A stretch of DNA of 24,726 bases from an uncultured Lachnospiraceae bacterium (GTDB lineage: Bacteria > Bacillota > Clostridia > Lachnospirales > Lachnospiraceae). The notes under the pieces were generated by a model. That model saw nothing but the letters and a program-made list of their open reading frames with translations, was not told where the DNA came from and did no database searches. Every line of letters begins with the position of its first letter. Position 1 is the first letter of the stretch. The position numbers and the translations under genes were made by a program. Location of the stretch: assembly GCA_910588565.1 (NCBI GenBank), contig CAJUPF010000023.1, forward strand, positions 1 through 24,726. The letters are read 5' to 3'. Below are positions 8,400 through 16,450 of the stretch, piece by piece.

Positions 8400-9263
8400 G
8401 TGTCAGACGATACAAAGCAGACGCAGAAAGTTAAAGTAAAGCGCACCGCAAAAAACAGTGTGTTTTTAGATCTTTTCCAGGATAAAAAGAATTTGTTGAA
8501 ATTGTATAAAACATTACATCCGGAGGATAAGGACGCAACAGAGGATACGCTGGATATTGTCACAATAGATAATGTGCTTACAGATAACCTGTATAATGAT
8601 TTGGGTATCATGGCGGGTAACAACAGATTGCTTTTACTTTTGGAGGCACAAGCCAGTTGGACGGTAAATATTTTAATCAGAATACTGTTGTATTTGGCAC
8701 AGAGTTACCATGAATATTTTGAGCGAACAAGCCAAAGCCTGTATAAGAGCAAAAAAGTAAAAATGCCCAAGCCTGAACTATATGTGATATACACAGGCAA
8801 CCAAGGCAGGAAACCCGATATAATATCTTTATCGCAAGAGTTTTTTGACGGTGCGGATATTGATATAGAGATAAAAGCCAAAATAATATATGAGAGCGAT
8901 AAGGACAATATAATCAATGAGTACATTATTTTTTGCAAAGTATTTAACGAGCGGGTAAAAGAGCATGGAATGACAAAACAGGCAGTTACAGATACAATTC
9001 GTATTTGCAAGGGCAGGAACATCTTAAAACAATATTTAAGCAGCAAGGAAGTGGAGGTAGTAACGATTATGATGAGTTTATTTGATGATGAGCAGATTAT
9101 GAGAACTTATGCGAAAGATATTGAAAAGGAAACTGCTAGAAAAAAAGCAAAACTAATGTTAAGTAATGGAAGAATTACGATAGAAGAAATGTCTGTATTT
9201 TTTCCGGAATTTACAGAAGATGAAGTAAAAGAGATTGAAGCTGAAATTATGCAGTTGGTATAG
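8400..9263 (+). CDS. Rpn-family recombination-promoting nuclease / putative transposase
   Basis: A 287-residue protein. GTG 8400 is chosen because GAGGTGAT (8389-8396) lies directly in front; an in-frame GTG at 8367 would add 11 residues but has no obvious ribosome binding site. Family signatures include VFLDLFQDKKNLLKLY near the N-terminus, NDLGIMAGNNRLLLLLEAQ with the predicted nuclease acidic residues D67 and E82 plus Q84, and a PKPELYVIYTG strand followed by DIISLSQEFF. The C-terminal third is charged, with a short helical tail. This is the complete form of the COG5464-type family, whose relatives are DNA endonucleases linked to recombination; activity here is inferred. The gene sits alone between its own promoter and terminator, sandwiched between the intact adhesin gene and a scrap of another adhesin 3' end. 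Confidence 0.8.
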   Translation: MSDDTKQTQKVKVKRTAKNSVFLDLFQDKKNLLKLYKTLHPEDKDATEDTLDIVTIDNVLTDNLYNDLGIMAGNNRLLLLLEAQASWTVNILIRILLYLAQSYHEYFERTSQSLYKSKKVKMPKPELYVIYTGNQGRKPDIISLSQEFFDGADIDIEIKAKIIYESDKDNIINEYIIFCKVFNERVKEHGMTKQAVTDTIRICKGRNILKQYLSSKEVEVVTIMMSLFDDEQIMRTYAKDIEKETARKKAKLMLSNGRITIEEMSVFFPEFTEDEVKEIEAEIMQLV

Positions 9264-9299
9264 TTAGCAAAGTAATGAAACATCAAAATAACAGCGTAA

Positions 9300-9339
9300 A
9301 GGCGCATAGGACATCAAACTGTATACCATGCGTCTTTTT
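9300..9339 (+). terminator. Terminator of the second Rpn-family gene
   Basis: AGGCGCAT (9300-9307) pairs with ATGCGTCT (9328-9335) with one G-U pair. A T-run follows (9335-9339). The loop is long, about 20 bases, so strength is uncertain. Confidence 0.6.
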
Positions 9340-9352
9340 GTACCCAGATGAT

Positions 9353-9458
9353 ATGAATCTTGCTACAGCAGTTGAAGCAGCAAAGGCGAAATTAACAAAT
9401 AAGAATGATTATCTTACAGATCGCTGGGATTAAAATTACGAAATAAAATGTCATAGAC
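9353..9458 (+). pseudogene. Remnant of an adhesin 3' end (FIVAR fragment joined to the gene tail)
   Basis: Positions 9368-9428 match 7184-7244 of the adhesin gene at 52 of 61 bases by hand alignment and encode the FIVAR segment KAKLTNKNDY. The match then jumps: 9430-9486 corresponds to 8136-8191, which is the last adhesin codons, stop and terminator. Roughly 890 bp of the full-length gene is therefore missing at the junction. The open frame is only 26 codons (ATG 9353, TAA 9431) with no proper ribosome binding site. It is best explained as the decayed tail of a second, related adhesin gene or an old partial duplication. Confidence 0.8.
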
Positions 9459-9492
9459 AAAGGCCCCAGGCTCATCTGAGCCTGGGGTCTTT
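9459..9492. terminator. Bidirectional terminator, near copy of the adhesin terminator
   Basis: CCCCAGGCTCA (9464-9474) pairs with TGAGCCTGGGG (9477-9487). A G-U pair and AAAG/CTTT flanks extend the stem to about 16 bp. It sits between the plus-strand remnant and the minus-strand Rpn pseudogene that ends at 9508, so it may now serve the minus strand. Confidence 0.75.
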
Positions 9493-9507
9493 AATCATAA
9501 AAACGTG

Positions 9508-10149
9508 TCATTTTTTCTGATATTCCCGGTCAGAAGCGGCAGTGATGATTTCTTCTGTCCTGCCCTGTGACTGCAGCGCCAGGATAAGCTTGTTTACACG
9601 AAGTTCTCCATTAGAAGCCCCTTTATTGAAATTCTGCAACTTTTCGGATCAAACGTAACAAATCCTGGAATAAACCGTTTTCATCATGCTGCATTTTTAC
9701 TTCCAACAGTTCCAGCATCTGTTTATACTCTGTTAATAGCTTTTCAGATTTTTCCGGATCATGACTGATTTCATGGAACTTCTTTTCATAGCGCATAATG
9801 TAATATGGCAGGCAGATATACAGTTTTTTCTGAAAAAGAGTCAGATTCCGTTCTCATATTCTGCTTGGCTTAGCCCAATCGTAAAGTCATATTCTATCAT
9901 CCTGAGTATCATTTTGTTATCTGTTGTACTTTGGCATTCCATGTGATAAATATGTTTTCCGATTAGAAAGCAACTGTCAGCCACAACATTTGAAAGTATT
10001 TTCCGATATTCTTCCGGCAGCCGTTTTATCTTCTGCTTCTCCGAATAATTGGTATGAAATGCTTCGTTCATCAGCGGTATTAGAAGCTCAGGATGCCGTT
10101 CCTGAATTGTCCGGAAAACATCATCATAAATTGTACCATAATTGTTCAA
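9508..10149 (-). pseudogene. Broken Rpn-family nuclease gene
   Basis: The first part reads from a TTG at 10149, after AAGGAAGG, for 102 codons to a stop at 9841. It contains the family core ADSCFLIGKHIYHMECQS with the acidic-x-Gln motif still intact. Similarity then resumes in another minus-strand frame (about 9834-9622) with KKLYICLPYYIMRYEKKF and ends at a stop. A third frame (about 9630-9508) gives the typical tail VNKLILALQSQGRTEEII and SDREYQKK before TGA 9510-9508. The central strands normally found between the nuclease motif and the KKL segment, around 70 residues in relatives, are missing. An internal deletion plus at least one further frameshift inactivated the gene. It is the third Rpn-type locus in 10 kb. 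Confidence 0.75.
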
Positions 10150-10499
10150 CTTATCCTTCCTTGTAAAATTGTATTACAGGAGGCCATACACAGAAAACCT
10201 CCTGCTGGTAAAAATGTGAGATCAAAAGCAGGAATTTTCATAATGCATGATTTTGACAGATATCTCTGTGGCATATGGAATGCAGCAATAGCAGCCATAG
10301 GATTTCTTTGATACATAAAAACGACAGCCGCAACGCGGCCAGAAGAAAATCTGCTTTCTGGAAAAAGTATAACATTGGCCAACAATTTCTGCAATCTTTT
10401 TGCTTGAAATAATAAGATGAACATATGTTTGCAGAATATAATTTATTATAAGGAAGAGAGACATGGGCATACTAATATAACAGACTTTACAATTTCTGG
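10150..10499. other. Intergenic region with small hairpins, no gene recognised
   Basis: No convincing coding region or RNA gene was found. Inverted repeats include CAGGAGG/CCTCCTG (10177-10183 and 10198-10204), a GCCGC/GCGGC hairpin near 10327-10339, and CCAGAA/TTCTGG near 10339-10361. Read on the minus strand, the GC hairpin is followed by TTTTTA and could be a weak terminator. These are suggestions only. Confidence 0.4.
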
Positions 10500-10528
10500 T
10501 TTTCAAAATCGGAATTGTCTGTTATAAT
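10500..10528 (+). promoter_or_regulatory. Predicted promoter of the asp23-nusB cluster
   Basis: A perfect TATAAT (10523-10528) lies 17 bases after TTTTCA (10500-10505). The -35 match is weak, but spacing is ideal and an AGGAGG ribosome binding site (10548-10553) follows before the ATG at 10561. Confidence 0.5.
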
Positions 10529-10560
10529 ACAATCAATATATCACTTAGGAGGCATACAAG

Positions 10561-10938
10561 ATGGCTGAGGATAGAAAGGGTTTTAAAATCAAAGAAGATA
10601 AATTAGGCGAGGTCAAGATCGCGGACGAAGTAGTTGCGATTATTGCAGGGCTTGCGGCTACGGAGGTAGACGGCGTAAGTTCCATGGCGGGCAATATTAC
10701 CAATGAACTAGTCAGCAAGCTTGGCATGAAGAATCTTTCCAAAGGAATCCGTGTCAATGTAGCGGAAGGCGTTGTGCGGGTAGACGTCGCGCTGAATATC
10801 GCATATGGATACGCGATCCCTGACGTGTCTTCCAAAGTTCAGGAGAAAGTGAAGACAGCGATTGAGAATATGACCGGATTGGAAGTATCCGTTGTTAATG
10901 TCAGAATTGCCAGTGTTGACATGGGAAAGAGCAGGTAA
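10561..10938 (+). CDS. Asp23/Gls24 family envelope stress response protein
   Basis: A 125-residue protein covering a whole Asp23 (DUF322) domain: it opens with GEVKIADEVVAIIAGLAATE, continues with GVSSMAGN, and ends with the alternating VNVAEGVVRVDVALN and TGLEVSVVNVRIASVDM strands. Family members are cytoplasmic or membrane-peripheral proteins connected to cell-envelope homeostasis; the exact biochemical function is not settled. In clostridia this gene commonly precedes nusB, as here. The start ATG 10561 follows AGGAGG by seven bases. A hairpin terminator directly after the stop suggests that part of transcription ends here, with read-through or a separate start feeding nusB. Confidence 0.88.
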   Translation: MAEDRKGFKIKEDKLGEVKIADEVVAIIAGLAATEVDGVSSMAGNITNELVSKLGMKNLSKGIRVNVAEGVVRVDVALNIAYGYAIPDVSSKVQEKVKTAIENMTGLEVSVVNVRIASVDMGKSR

Positions 10939-10939
10939 G

Positions 10940-10962
10940 GGGTGTCGGGCGGCACCCTTTTT
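10940..10962 (+). terminator. Terminator or attenuator between asp23 and nusB
   Basis: GGGTGTC (10940-10946) pairs with GGCACCC (10951-10957) with one U-G pair across a 4-base loop. TTTTT follows (10958-10962). It starts two bases after the asp23-family stop codon. No strong promoter was found between it and nusB, so partial read-through is likely. Confidence 0.8.
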
Positions 10963-11014
10963 ATTTACAGTCTCCATAATAATTATAGTATACAAGATAG
11001 AAAGGTAGCGTCAG

Positions 11015-11407
11015 ATGACTAGAAGAGAGATAAGGGAAGAGATTTTCCGGCTTTTGTTCCGGATTGAATTCTATTCGGAAGAGGAACTGGAGGAGCAGTT
11101 ACAATTTACCGCTGACGAGGGAGAAGCGAGTGAAGCGGATGCAGCGTATATTCAGAATAAGATCCGGGATCTGGCAGGCAGGGTGACAGAGATCGACGAT
11201 ATGATCAATGCGGTTGCCAGAGGATGGAAGACGGGCAGAATGGGCAAGGTGGATCTGACCCTGATTCGTCTTGCGGTTTATGAAATCAAATTTGAAGAGG
11301 ACATTCCCACAGGCGTTGCGATCAATGAAGCGGTGGAACTGGCGAAACGATATGGTACGGATGGCTCCTCTTCCTTTGTAAATGGGATTCTGGCGAAAAT
11401 CGTATGA
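11015..11407 (+). CDS. nusB: Transcription antitermination factor NusB
   Basis: A 130-residue all-helical protein of normal NusB length. It opens with TRREIREEIFRLLFRIEFY and closes with the diagnostic IRLAVYEIKFEEDIPTGVAI, then NEAVELAKRYGTDGSSSFVN and GILAKI. NusB binds boxA RNA together with ribosomal protein S10 and supports antitermination on rRNA operons. The gene overlaps xseA by four bases (ATGA at 11404-11407), which implies translational coupling. Neighbour order asp23-nusB-xseA is common in clostridia. Confidence 0.93.
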   Translation: MTRREIREEIFRLLFRIEFYSEEELEEQLQFTADEGEASEADAAYIQNKIRDLAGRVTEIDDMINAVARGWKTGRMGKVDLTLIRLAVYEIKFEEDIPTGVAINEAVELAKRYGTDGSSSFVNGILAKIV

Positions 11408-12606
11408 GTAAAAAAGCATATTCTGTCGGCCAGGTGAATGCTTATATTAAGCGTATGTTTGAAGAGGATTTTCTGCTCCATGGCATATGTGTGAAAGGGG
11501 AAGTTTCCAATTGCAAATATCATTCTTCCGGCCATATTTATTTTACAATAAAAGATGAAAAAGCGGCAATGTCCGCCGTAATGTTTGCCGGGAACCGCAA
11601 AGGGCTTGCGTTTCGGATGCGGGAAGGGGACAAAGTGCTTGTGACCGGATCGATTGACGTCTATGAGCGGGATGGACGGTATCAGCTGTATGCAAAAGAG
11701 ATTGAGAAAGACGGAGAAGGCAGTCTGTTTTTAAAGTTTGAAGCATTAAAGCGCGAACTGGAAGAAATGGGTATGTTTGCAGCTGAATATAAAAAGCCGA
11801 TCCCTAAGTTTATCCGCACGCTTGGCATTGTAACCGCACCTACGGGAGCCGCGGTACAGGATATCCGGAATATTGCAGGCAGGCGCAATCCATATGTACA
11901 GCTGGTTTTATATCCGGCCCAGGTACAGGGGGAAGGCGCGGCTTATAGTATTATAAATGGAATCCATGCGCTGGATGTTATGGGTGTGGATGTGATCATT
12001 GTGGGAAGGGGCGGCGGGTCCATTGAGGATTTATGGGCGTTCAATGAGGAGATGGTAGCCAGGGCGATTTTTGAGTGTGAGACGCCGGTGATTTCGGCAG
12101 TGGGGCATGAAACAGATACCACAATTTCTGATTTTGCGGCGGATTTGCGTGCCCCTACGCCGTCTGCGGCGGCGGAACTGGCGGTTTATGATATATTTGA
12201 GCTGTTTGATGAGATGGAAGGTTTGAACCGGCAGCTGCGGCGTACAATGGAGTGGAAACGGGATACCGCAAGGCATCGATGTCAGAGCCTTGCAAATCGC
12301 CTGCAGTTGAAAAGCCCGGCCAGCCAGATAAATGAAAAGAAGCTGTACGCAGCCAGCCTGCATGACAAGCTGGAACAGGAGATGAAGGACAGGCTGGCGG
12401 GCGCAAGATACCGCCTTGGGATGCTGTCCGGCCGCTTAGACGGCGTCTCTCCGGCAAAGCAGCTGAGCAAAGGACTGGCTTTTGTTACGGATGCTTCCGG
12501 CAGACGTATAAGCAGCAGTTCTTGTGTGCAAACAGGAGCGGAAATTCGGGTGCGGCTGCAGGATGGGAGCATTATGGCGGAAGTAAAGGATGTGCAGGGG
12601 CTGTAA
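11404..12606 (+). CDS. xseA: Exodeoxyribonuclease VII large subunit
   Basis: A 400-residue XseA with the N-terminal OB-fold (about residues 1-100, beginning AYSVGQVNAYIKRMF) that binds single-stranded DNA. The catalytic core contains VIIVGRGGGSIEDLWAFNEE and ISAVGHETDTTISDFAADLR followed by RAPTPSAAAELA. A long charged coiled-coil region follows. Exonuclease VII degrades single-stranded DNA from both ends in repair. Length is typical for Firmicutes. The start overlaps the nusB stop and its partner xseB follows 31 bases later. Confidence 0.95.
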   Translation: MSKKAYSVGQVNAYIKRMFEEDFLLHGICVKGEVSNCKYHSSGHIYFTIKDEKAAMSAVMFAGNRKGLAFRMREGDKVLVTGSIDVYERDGRYQLYAKEIEKDGEGSLFLKFEALKRELEEMGMFAAEYKKPIPKFIRTLGIVTAPTGAAVQDIRNIAGRRNPYVQLVLYPAQVQGEGAAYSIINGIHALDVMGVDVIIVGRGGGSIEDLWAFNEEMVARAIFECETPVISAVGHETDTTISDFAADLRAPTPSAAAELAVYDIFELFDEMEGLNRQLRRTMEWKRDTARHRCQSLANRLQLKSPASQINEKKLYAASLHDKLEQEMKDRLAGARYRLGMLSGRLDGVSPAKQLSKGLAFVTDASGRRISSSSCVQTGAEIRVRLQDGSIMAEVKDVQGL

Positions 12607-12637
12607 GATAAATAGCAAAGGCAGGGAAGGAAAGGAT

Positions 12638-12850
12638 ATGGCAGAGGAAAAAGAATCCGGTTTAGAGGAGTTATTGATAGAAATTGAAGAAATTTTAGAG
12701 CAAATGGAAGATAAAGAGATTTCCCTGGAATCCTCTTTTCTTTTGTATGAAGAAGGCATGAAAAAATTAAAGCTGTGCAATAACAAAATCGATCAGGTAG
12801 AGAAAAAGATGCTTGTTATCACGGGGCAGGGAGAGCTGGAGGAATTTTAG
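12638..12850 (+). CDS. xseB: Exodeoxyribonuclease VII small subunit
   Basis: A 70-residue acidic helical protein. ATG 12638 is chosen because GGAAAGGAT lies just upstream and the resulting length matches the family; in-frame extension upstream would add non-conserved residues. The core GLEELLIEIEEILEQMED then LESSFLLYEEGMKKLKLC is the typical XseB helical hairpin that binds the XseA coiled coil. It lies directly between xseA and the prenyl synthase gene, the usual arrangement. Confidence 0.92.
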   Translation: MAEEKESGLEELLIEIEEILEQMEDKEISLESSFLLYEEGMKKLKLCNNKIDQVEKKMLVITGQGELEEF

Positions 12851-12869
12851 CGAAGGTAAAGGAGAAACA

Positions 12870-13748
12870 ATGGAGATACAGACAGAGTTAGAACGCAGAA
12901 GGACAGAAATCGAAGCGGTTCTGGAACAATACCTTCCAAAGGAAGAAGGCTATCAGAAAACAGTGCTGGAAGCCATGAATTACAGTATTCTGGCGGGCGG
13001 GAAGCGGCTGCGTCCCATGCTGATGATGGAGACCTACCGCATGTTTGGCGGCAGTTCAAGAATTATTGAGCCGTTTGCCGCGGCGATCGAGATGATTCAT
13101 ACGTATTCCCTTATCCATGATGATCTTCCGGCGATGGACAATGACGAGTACCGCCGGGGACGAAAGACGACGCATATGGTGTATGGCGAGGCAATGGGGA
13201 TTCTAGCGGGCGACGCGCTGTTAAATTATGCGTATGAGACTGCGGCGGAAGCCTTTTCTATGGAACCGGAGAATCCGGCTGTCGGCAGGGCGTTTCGTTT
13301 CCTGGCAAAAAAAGCAGGCGTTTACGGTATGGTTGGCGGACAGGTTGTGGATGTGGAATCCGAAGGAACAGGGCGGATTTCCAGGGACAAGCTGAATGTT
13401 ATCTACCGCTTGAAAACAGGAGCATTGATTGAAGCTGCCATGGGGACAGGCGCAATCTTAGCCGGGGCGTCTGAAGCGGAGTTTTTGAATATAGAAGCCT
13501 GCGCACAGGAAATCGGGCTTGCGTTCCAGATACAGGATGATATTCTGGATGTGACCAGCACGTTAGAAGTTCTGGGTAAACCAGTGGGAAGCGATGTGAA
13601 AAACCAGAAGGCGACTTATGTCTCTATGGAAGGAATCCAAAAGGCTGAAAAAGACGCCGGGCGGCTGTTTTGCAGCGCAATGGCACGCATTCCGGAGGAT
13701 ACGTTTTTACAGGAGTTGCTGTGCTATTTGATGCATCGGGAAAAATAG
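12870..13748 (+). CDS. ispA: Polyprenyl synthetase (farnesyl/geranylgeranyl diphosphate synthase type)
   Basis: A 292-residue trans-prenyltransferase. ATG 12870 follows AAAGGAG (12858-12864). Both metal-binding aspartate motifs are present: DDLPAMD (D84, D85, D89) and DDILD (D223, D224, D227). GGKRLRP near residue 48 and the GGQVVDVE segment are also conserved. The enzyme condenses isopentenyl diphosphate with allylic diphosphates to supply undecaprenyl and quinone-type lipid synthesis. Linkage to dxs just downstream supports an isoprenoid role. Product chain length cannot be fixed from sequence alone; IspA is the usual label at this locus. Confidence 0.9.
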   Translation: MEIQTELERRRTEIEAVLEQYLPKEEGYQKTVLEAMNYSILAGGKRLRPMLMMETYRMFGGSSRIIEPFAAAIEMIHTYSLIHDDLPAMDNDEYRRGRKTTHMVYGEAMGILAGDALLNYAYETAAEAFSMEPENPAVGRAFRFLAKKAGVYGMVGGQVVDVESEGTGRISRDKLNVIYRLKTGALIEAAMGTGAILAGASEAEFLNIEACAQEIGLAFQIQDDILDVTSTLEVLGKPVGSDVKNQKATYVSMEGIQKAEKDAGRLFCSAMARIPEDTFLQELLCYLMHREK

Positions 13749-13759
13749 AGGGTTCATAT

Positions 13760-15634
13760 ATGGTATTGGAGAAGATTCAACAAGAGAATGATATAAAAAA
13801 ACTAAGCAAAGCAGAGGTTTTAGCCCTGGCGGATGAAATACGGGAGTTTCTGATTCAGAAAATTTCGGTTTCCGGCGGCCATCTGGCGTCCAATCTGGGA
13901 GCTGTGGAGCTGACAATGGCGCTGCATCTTGCCTTTGATTTGCCGCAGGATAAGATTGTCTGGGACGTCGGGCATCAGTCTTATACCCACAAGATCTTAA
14001 CCGGGCGGCAGGCCGGGTTTGACGAGCTGCGCAAATATGGCGGGATGAGCGGCTTTCCCAAGCGGAAAGAAAGCGACTGTGACTGCTTTGACACCGGGCA
14101 TAGTTCTACATCCATATCGGCAGGATTAGGATATGCGATGGCAAGGCAGATTAAAGGAGAAGATTACAGGGTGGTTTCCGTGATTGGCGACGGGGCGCTG
14201 ACCGGGGGGATGGCATATGAAGCGTTAAATAATGCATCCCGGATACGTTCTAATTTTATTATTGTGTTAAATGATAATAATATGTCGATTTCCGAGAATG
14301 TCGGCGGACTTTCCAAATATCTGAATCATCTGCGGACAGCCGTGCCTTATCAGGAAATTAAGACCGGGGTAGCCAATTCGTTAAGCAGGATTCCATTCTG
14401 CGGAGAAGGAATTGTAGAACGCATCCGGAGGACGAAGAGCGGTATCAAACAGCTTCTGGTTCCCGGCATGCTTTTTGAAAATATGGGGATTATGTATCTG
14501 GGCCCGGTGGATGGCCATAATATCTATGGCATGGTAAAAGCATTGCGGGAAGCGACCCGTTTTCAGGGACCGGTTATGCTGCATGTGATTACCAAAAAAG
14601 GAAAAGGCTATACGCCGGCGGAACGTCATCCGGCGCGGTTCCATGGGACAGAGCCGTTTGATATCGATTCCGGCATTCCCTTGAAAAAAAGAGTGAAGGC
14701 GAATTATACGGATATTTTTTCTACGGTGATGTTTAAGCTGGGAGCGCGGAATGAATCCATTGTGGCGGTCACAGCCGCAATGGAAGATGGGACGGGACTG
14801 AAACGGTTTCATAACAAATACCCGGAGCGCTTTTTCGACGTGGGGATTGCGGAAGAACATATGGTGACGTTTGCCGCCGGGCTGGCAGCTGCGGGGCTGC
14901 GTCCGGTGGTGGCGGTATATTCTTCTTTTTTGCAGAGAGCGTATGATCAGATTCTGCATGACGTCTGTATCCAGAATCTTCCGGTGGTATTTGCGATTGA
15001 CAGAGCCGGCCTGGTTGGCAGCGACGGAGAGACCCACCAGGGATTATTTGATATTTCTTTTTTGTCCAGTATCCCGAATATGACAGTCCTGGCGCCGAAG
15101 AATAAATGGGAACTTTCGGATATGATGAAGTTTGCAGTGAAATTCCCAAGCCCTATTGCGATCCGCTATCCAAGAGGAGAGGCATATGACGGCCTGCGGG
15201 AATTTCGCGTACCGATTGTATACGGGAAAAGTGAAATCCTGTATGAGGGAAGGGAAATTGCACTGTTCGCCCTGGGGAGTATGGTAAAGACGGCGGAAAC
15301 GGTGTATCAGAAGCTGCAGGAGAAGGGATACGAGCCGACGTTTGTCAATGCGCGTTTTGCAAAACCGCTGGATGAGGAGCTTCTGTTAACGATGGCAAGG
15401 AAGCACAGGCTGATTGTTACATTGGAGGAAAATGTGTTAAACGGCGGATTTGGCGAGCATGTAACAGAATTTTTATGCAGCAGTGAAATCGATTGCCGTA
15501 TTCTGAATATAGCAATTCCGGACGATTATGTAGAGCATGGAAATGTAGATATTCTGCGGAGGGAGCTTGGGATTGATGAAGCGTCCATACTAGAAGAGAT
15601 TGCAGCTGCCATAAAGCCTGCGGGCAGATTTTGA
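13760..15634 (+). CDS. dxs: 1-deoxy-D-xylulose-5-phosphate synthase
   Basis: A 624-residue enzyme of standard length. ATG 13760 is preferred because it gives the usual Dxs start; longer readings would overlap ispA. It makes DXP from pyruvate and glyceraldehyde 3-phosphate with thiamine diphosphate, the first step of the MEP isoprenoid pathway. Visible landmarks are SGGHLASNLG with H41, WDVGHQSYTHKILTGR, the thiamine diphosphate motif GDGALTGGMAYEALNNA (GDG at 143-145) ending near NDNNMSISENVGG, and the transketolase glutamate E365 in GIAEEHMVTFAAGLA. The C-terminal domain carries GDGETHQGLFD and PIAIRYPRGEA. It begins 11 bases after ispA and precedes tlyA by 10. Confidence 0.96.
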   Translation: MVLEKIQQENDIKKLSKAEVLALADEIREFLIQKISVSGGHLASNLGAVELTMALHLAFDLPQDKIVWDVGHQSYTHKILTGRQAGFDELRKYGGMSGFPKRKESDCDCFDTGHSSTSISAGLGYAMARQIKGEDYRVVSVIGDGALTGGMAYEALNNASRIRSNFIIVLNDNNMSISENVGGLSKYLNHLRTAVPYQEIKTGVANSLSRIPFCGEGIVERIRRTKSGIKQLLVPGMLFENMGIMYLGPVDGHNIYGMVKALREATRFQGPVMLHVITKKGKGYTPAERHPARFHGTEPFDIDSGIPLKKRVKANYTDIFSTVMFKLGARNESIVAVTAAMEDGTGLKRFHNKYPERFFDVGIAEEHMVTFAAGLAAAGLRPVVAVYSSFLQRAYDQILHDVCIQNLPVVFAIDRAGLVGSDGETHQGLFDISFLSSIPNMTVLAPKNKWELSDMMKFAVKFPSPIAIRYPRGEAYDGLREFRVPIVYGKSEILYEGREIALFALGSMVKTAETVYQKLQEKGYEPTFVNARFAKPLDEELLLTMARKHRLIVTLEENVLNGGFGEHVTEFLCSSEIDCRILNIAIPDDYVEHGNVDILRRELGIDEASILEEIAAAIKPAGRF

Positions 15635-15644
15635 TGGAGGATAC

Positions 15645-16445
15645 ATGAAAGAGCGTTTAGATGTTTTACTGGTAAGCCGCAGCCTTGCGCCTTCGAGGGA
15701 AAAGGCGAAAGCGATGATTATGGCCGGAACTGTGTTTGTAAACGGGCAGAGGGAAGATAAAGCCGGCAGCATGTTTCAAGAAGACTGCGATATAGAAATA
15801 CATGGAAATACCTTAAAATACGTTAGCCGCGGCGGCCTGAAGCTGGAAAAGGCGATGGCGGAGTTTGGAATTTTGGTGGCGGATAAGATTTGTATGGATA
15901 TTGGAGCGTCAACAGGAGGATTTACAGACTGTATGCTGCAGAATGGCGCAGGCAAGGTATATGCTGTGGATGTGGGCTATGGCCAGTTTGCCTGGAAACT
16001 GCGCCAGGATTCGCGGGTAGTCTGTATGGAAAAGACGAATATCCGCTATGTTACAACAGAAGATATCCAGGATGTTCTGGATTTTGCAACGGCGGATGTT
16101 TCTTTTATTTCCCTGACCAAAATCTTACTGCCAGTCAGCAGATTGTTATCCGATACCGCTGAAATGGTATGCCTGATCAAGCCCCAGTTTGAAGCGGGAC
16201 GGGAAAAAGTGGGCAAAAAAGGCGTTGTCCGAGATAAGGCAGTACATAGAGAAGTGATTGAAATGGTAATCGCATATGCAAAAGAGCTGGGCTTTGCTGT
16301 TTTGCATCTGGATTTTTCCCCCATCAAGGGGCCGGAAGGAAATATTGAATATCTGCTGCATATCAAAATGAATGGGGAAGGAATGCCGGAGGAAGCCGCT
16401 GCTGTTGAGGACGTGGTAGAAGCAGCGCATACCGCACTGGAGTAA
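15645..16445 (+). CDS. tlyA: TlyA family RNA (ribose-2'-O) methyltransferase
   Basis: A 266-residue protein with an N-terminal S4 RNA-binding domain (about 1-62: RLDVLLVSRSLAPSREKAKA, AGTVFVNG) and an FtsJ/RrmJ-type SAM-dependent methyltransferase domain. The SAM-binding motif is DIGASTGGFTD (85-95). ADVSFISLTKILLP and LIKPQFEAGREKVGKKG carry the later catalytic positions. Characterised TlyA proteins methylate rRNA cytidine 2'-OH groups; older annotation as hemolysin A is misleading. GGAGG lies just before the ATG. The position between dxs and nadK is typical for Firmicutes. Confidence 0.92.
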   Translation: MKERLDVLLVSRSLAPSREKAKAMIMAGTVFVNGQREDKAGSMFQEDCDIEIHGNTLKYVSRGGLKLEKAMAEFGILVADKICMDIGASTGGFTDCMLQNGAGKVYAVDVGYGQFAWKLRQDSRVVCMEKTNIRYVTTEDIQDVLDFATADVSFISLTKILLPVSRLLSDTAEMVCLIKPQFEAGREKVGKKGVVRDKAVHREVIEMVIAYAKELGFAVLHLDFSPIKGPEGNIEYLLHIKMNGEGMPEEAAAVEDVVEAAHTALE

Positions 16446-16450
16446 TCGTC

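Noticed and set aside
10430..10450. AT-rich near-palindrome upstream of the asp23 gene resembling an ARG box
   Set aside because: The match to the known ArgR operator pattern is poor and AT-rich sequence gives such matches by chance.
14381..15037. Minus-strand open frame of 218 codons inside dxs
   Set aside because: It lies fully opposite a well-conserved enzyme gene and its product shows no recognisable domain.
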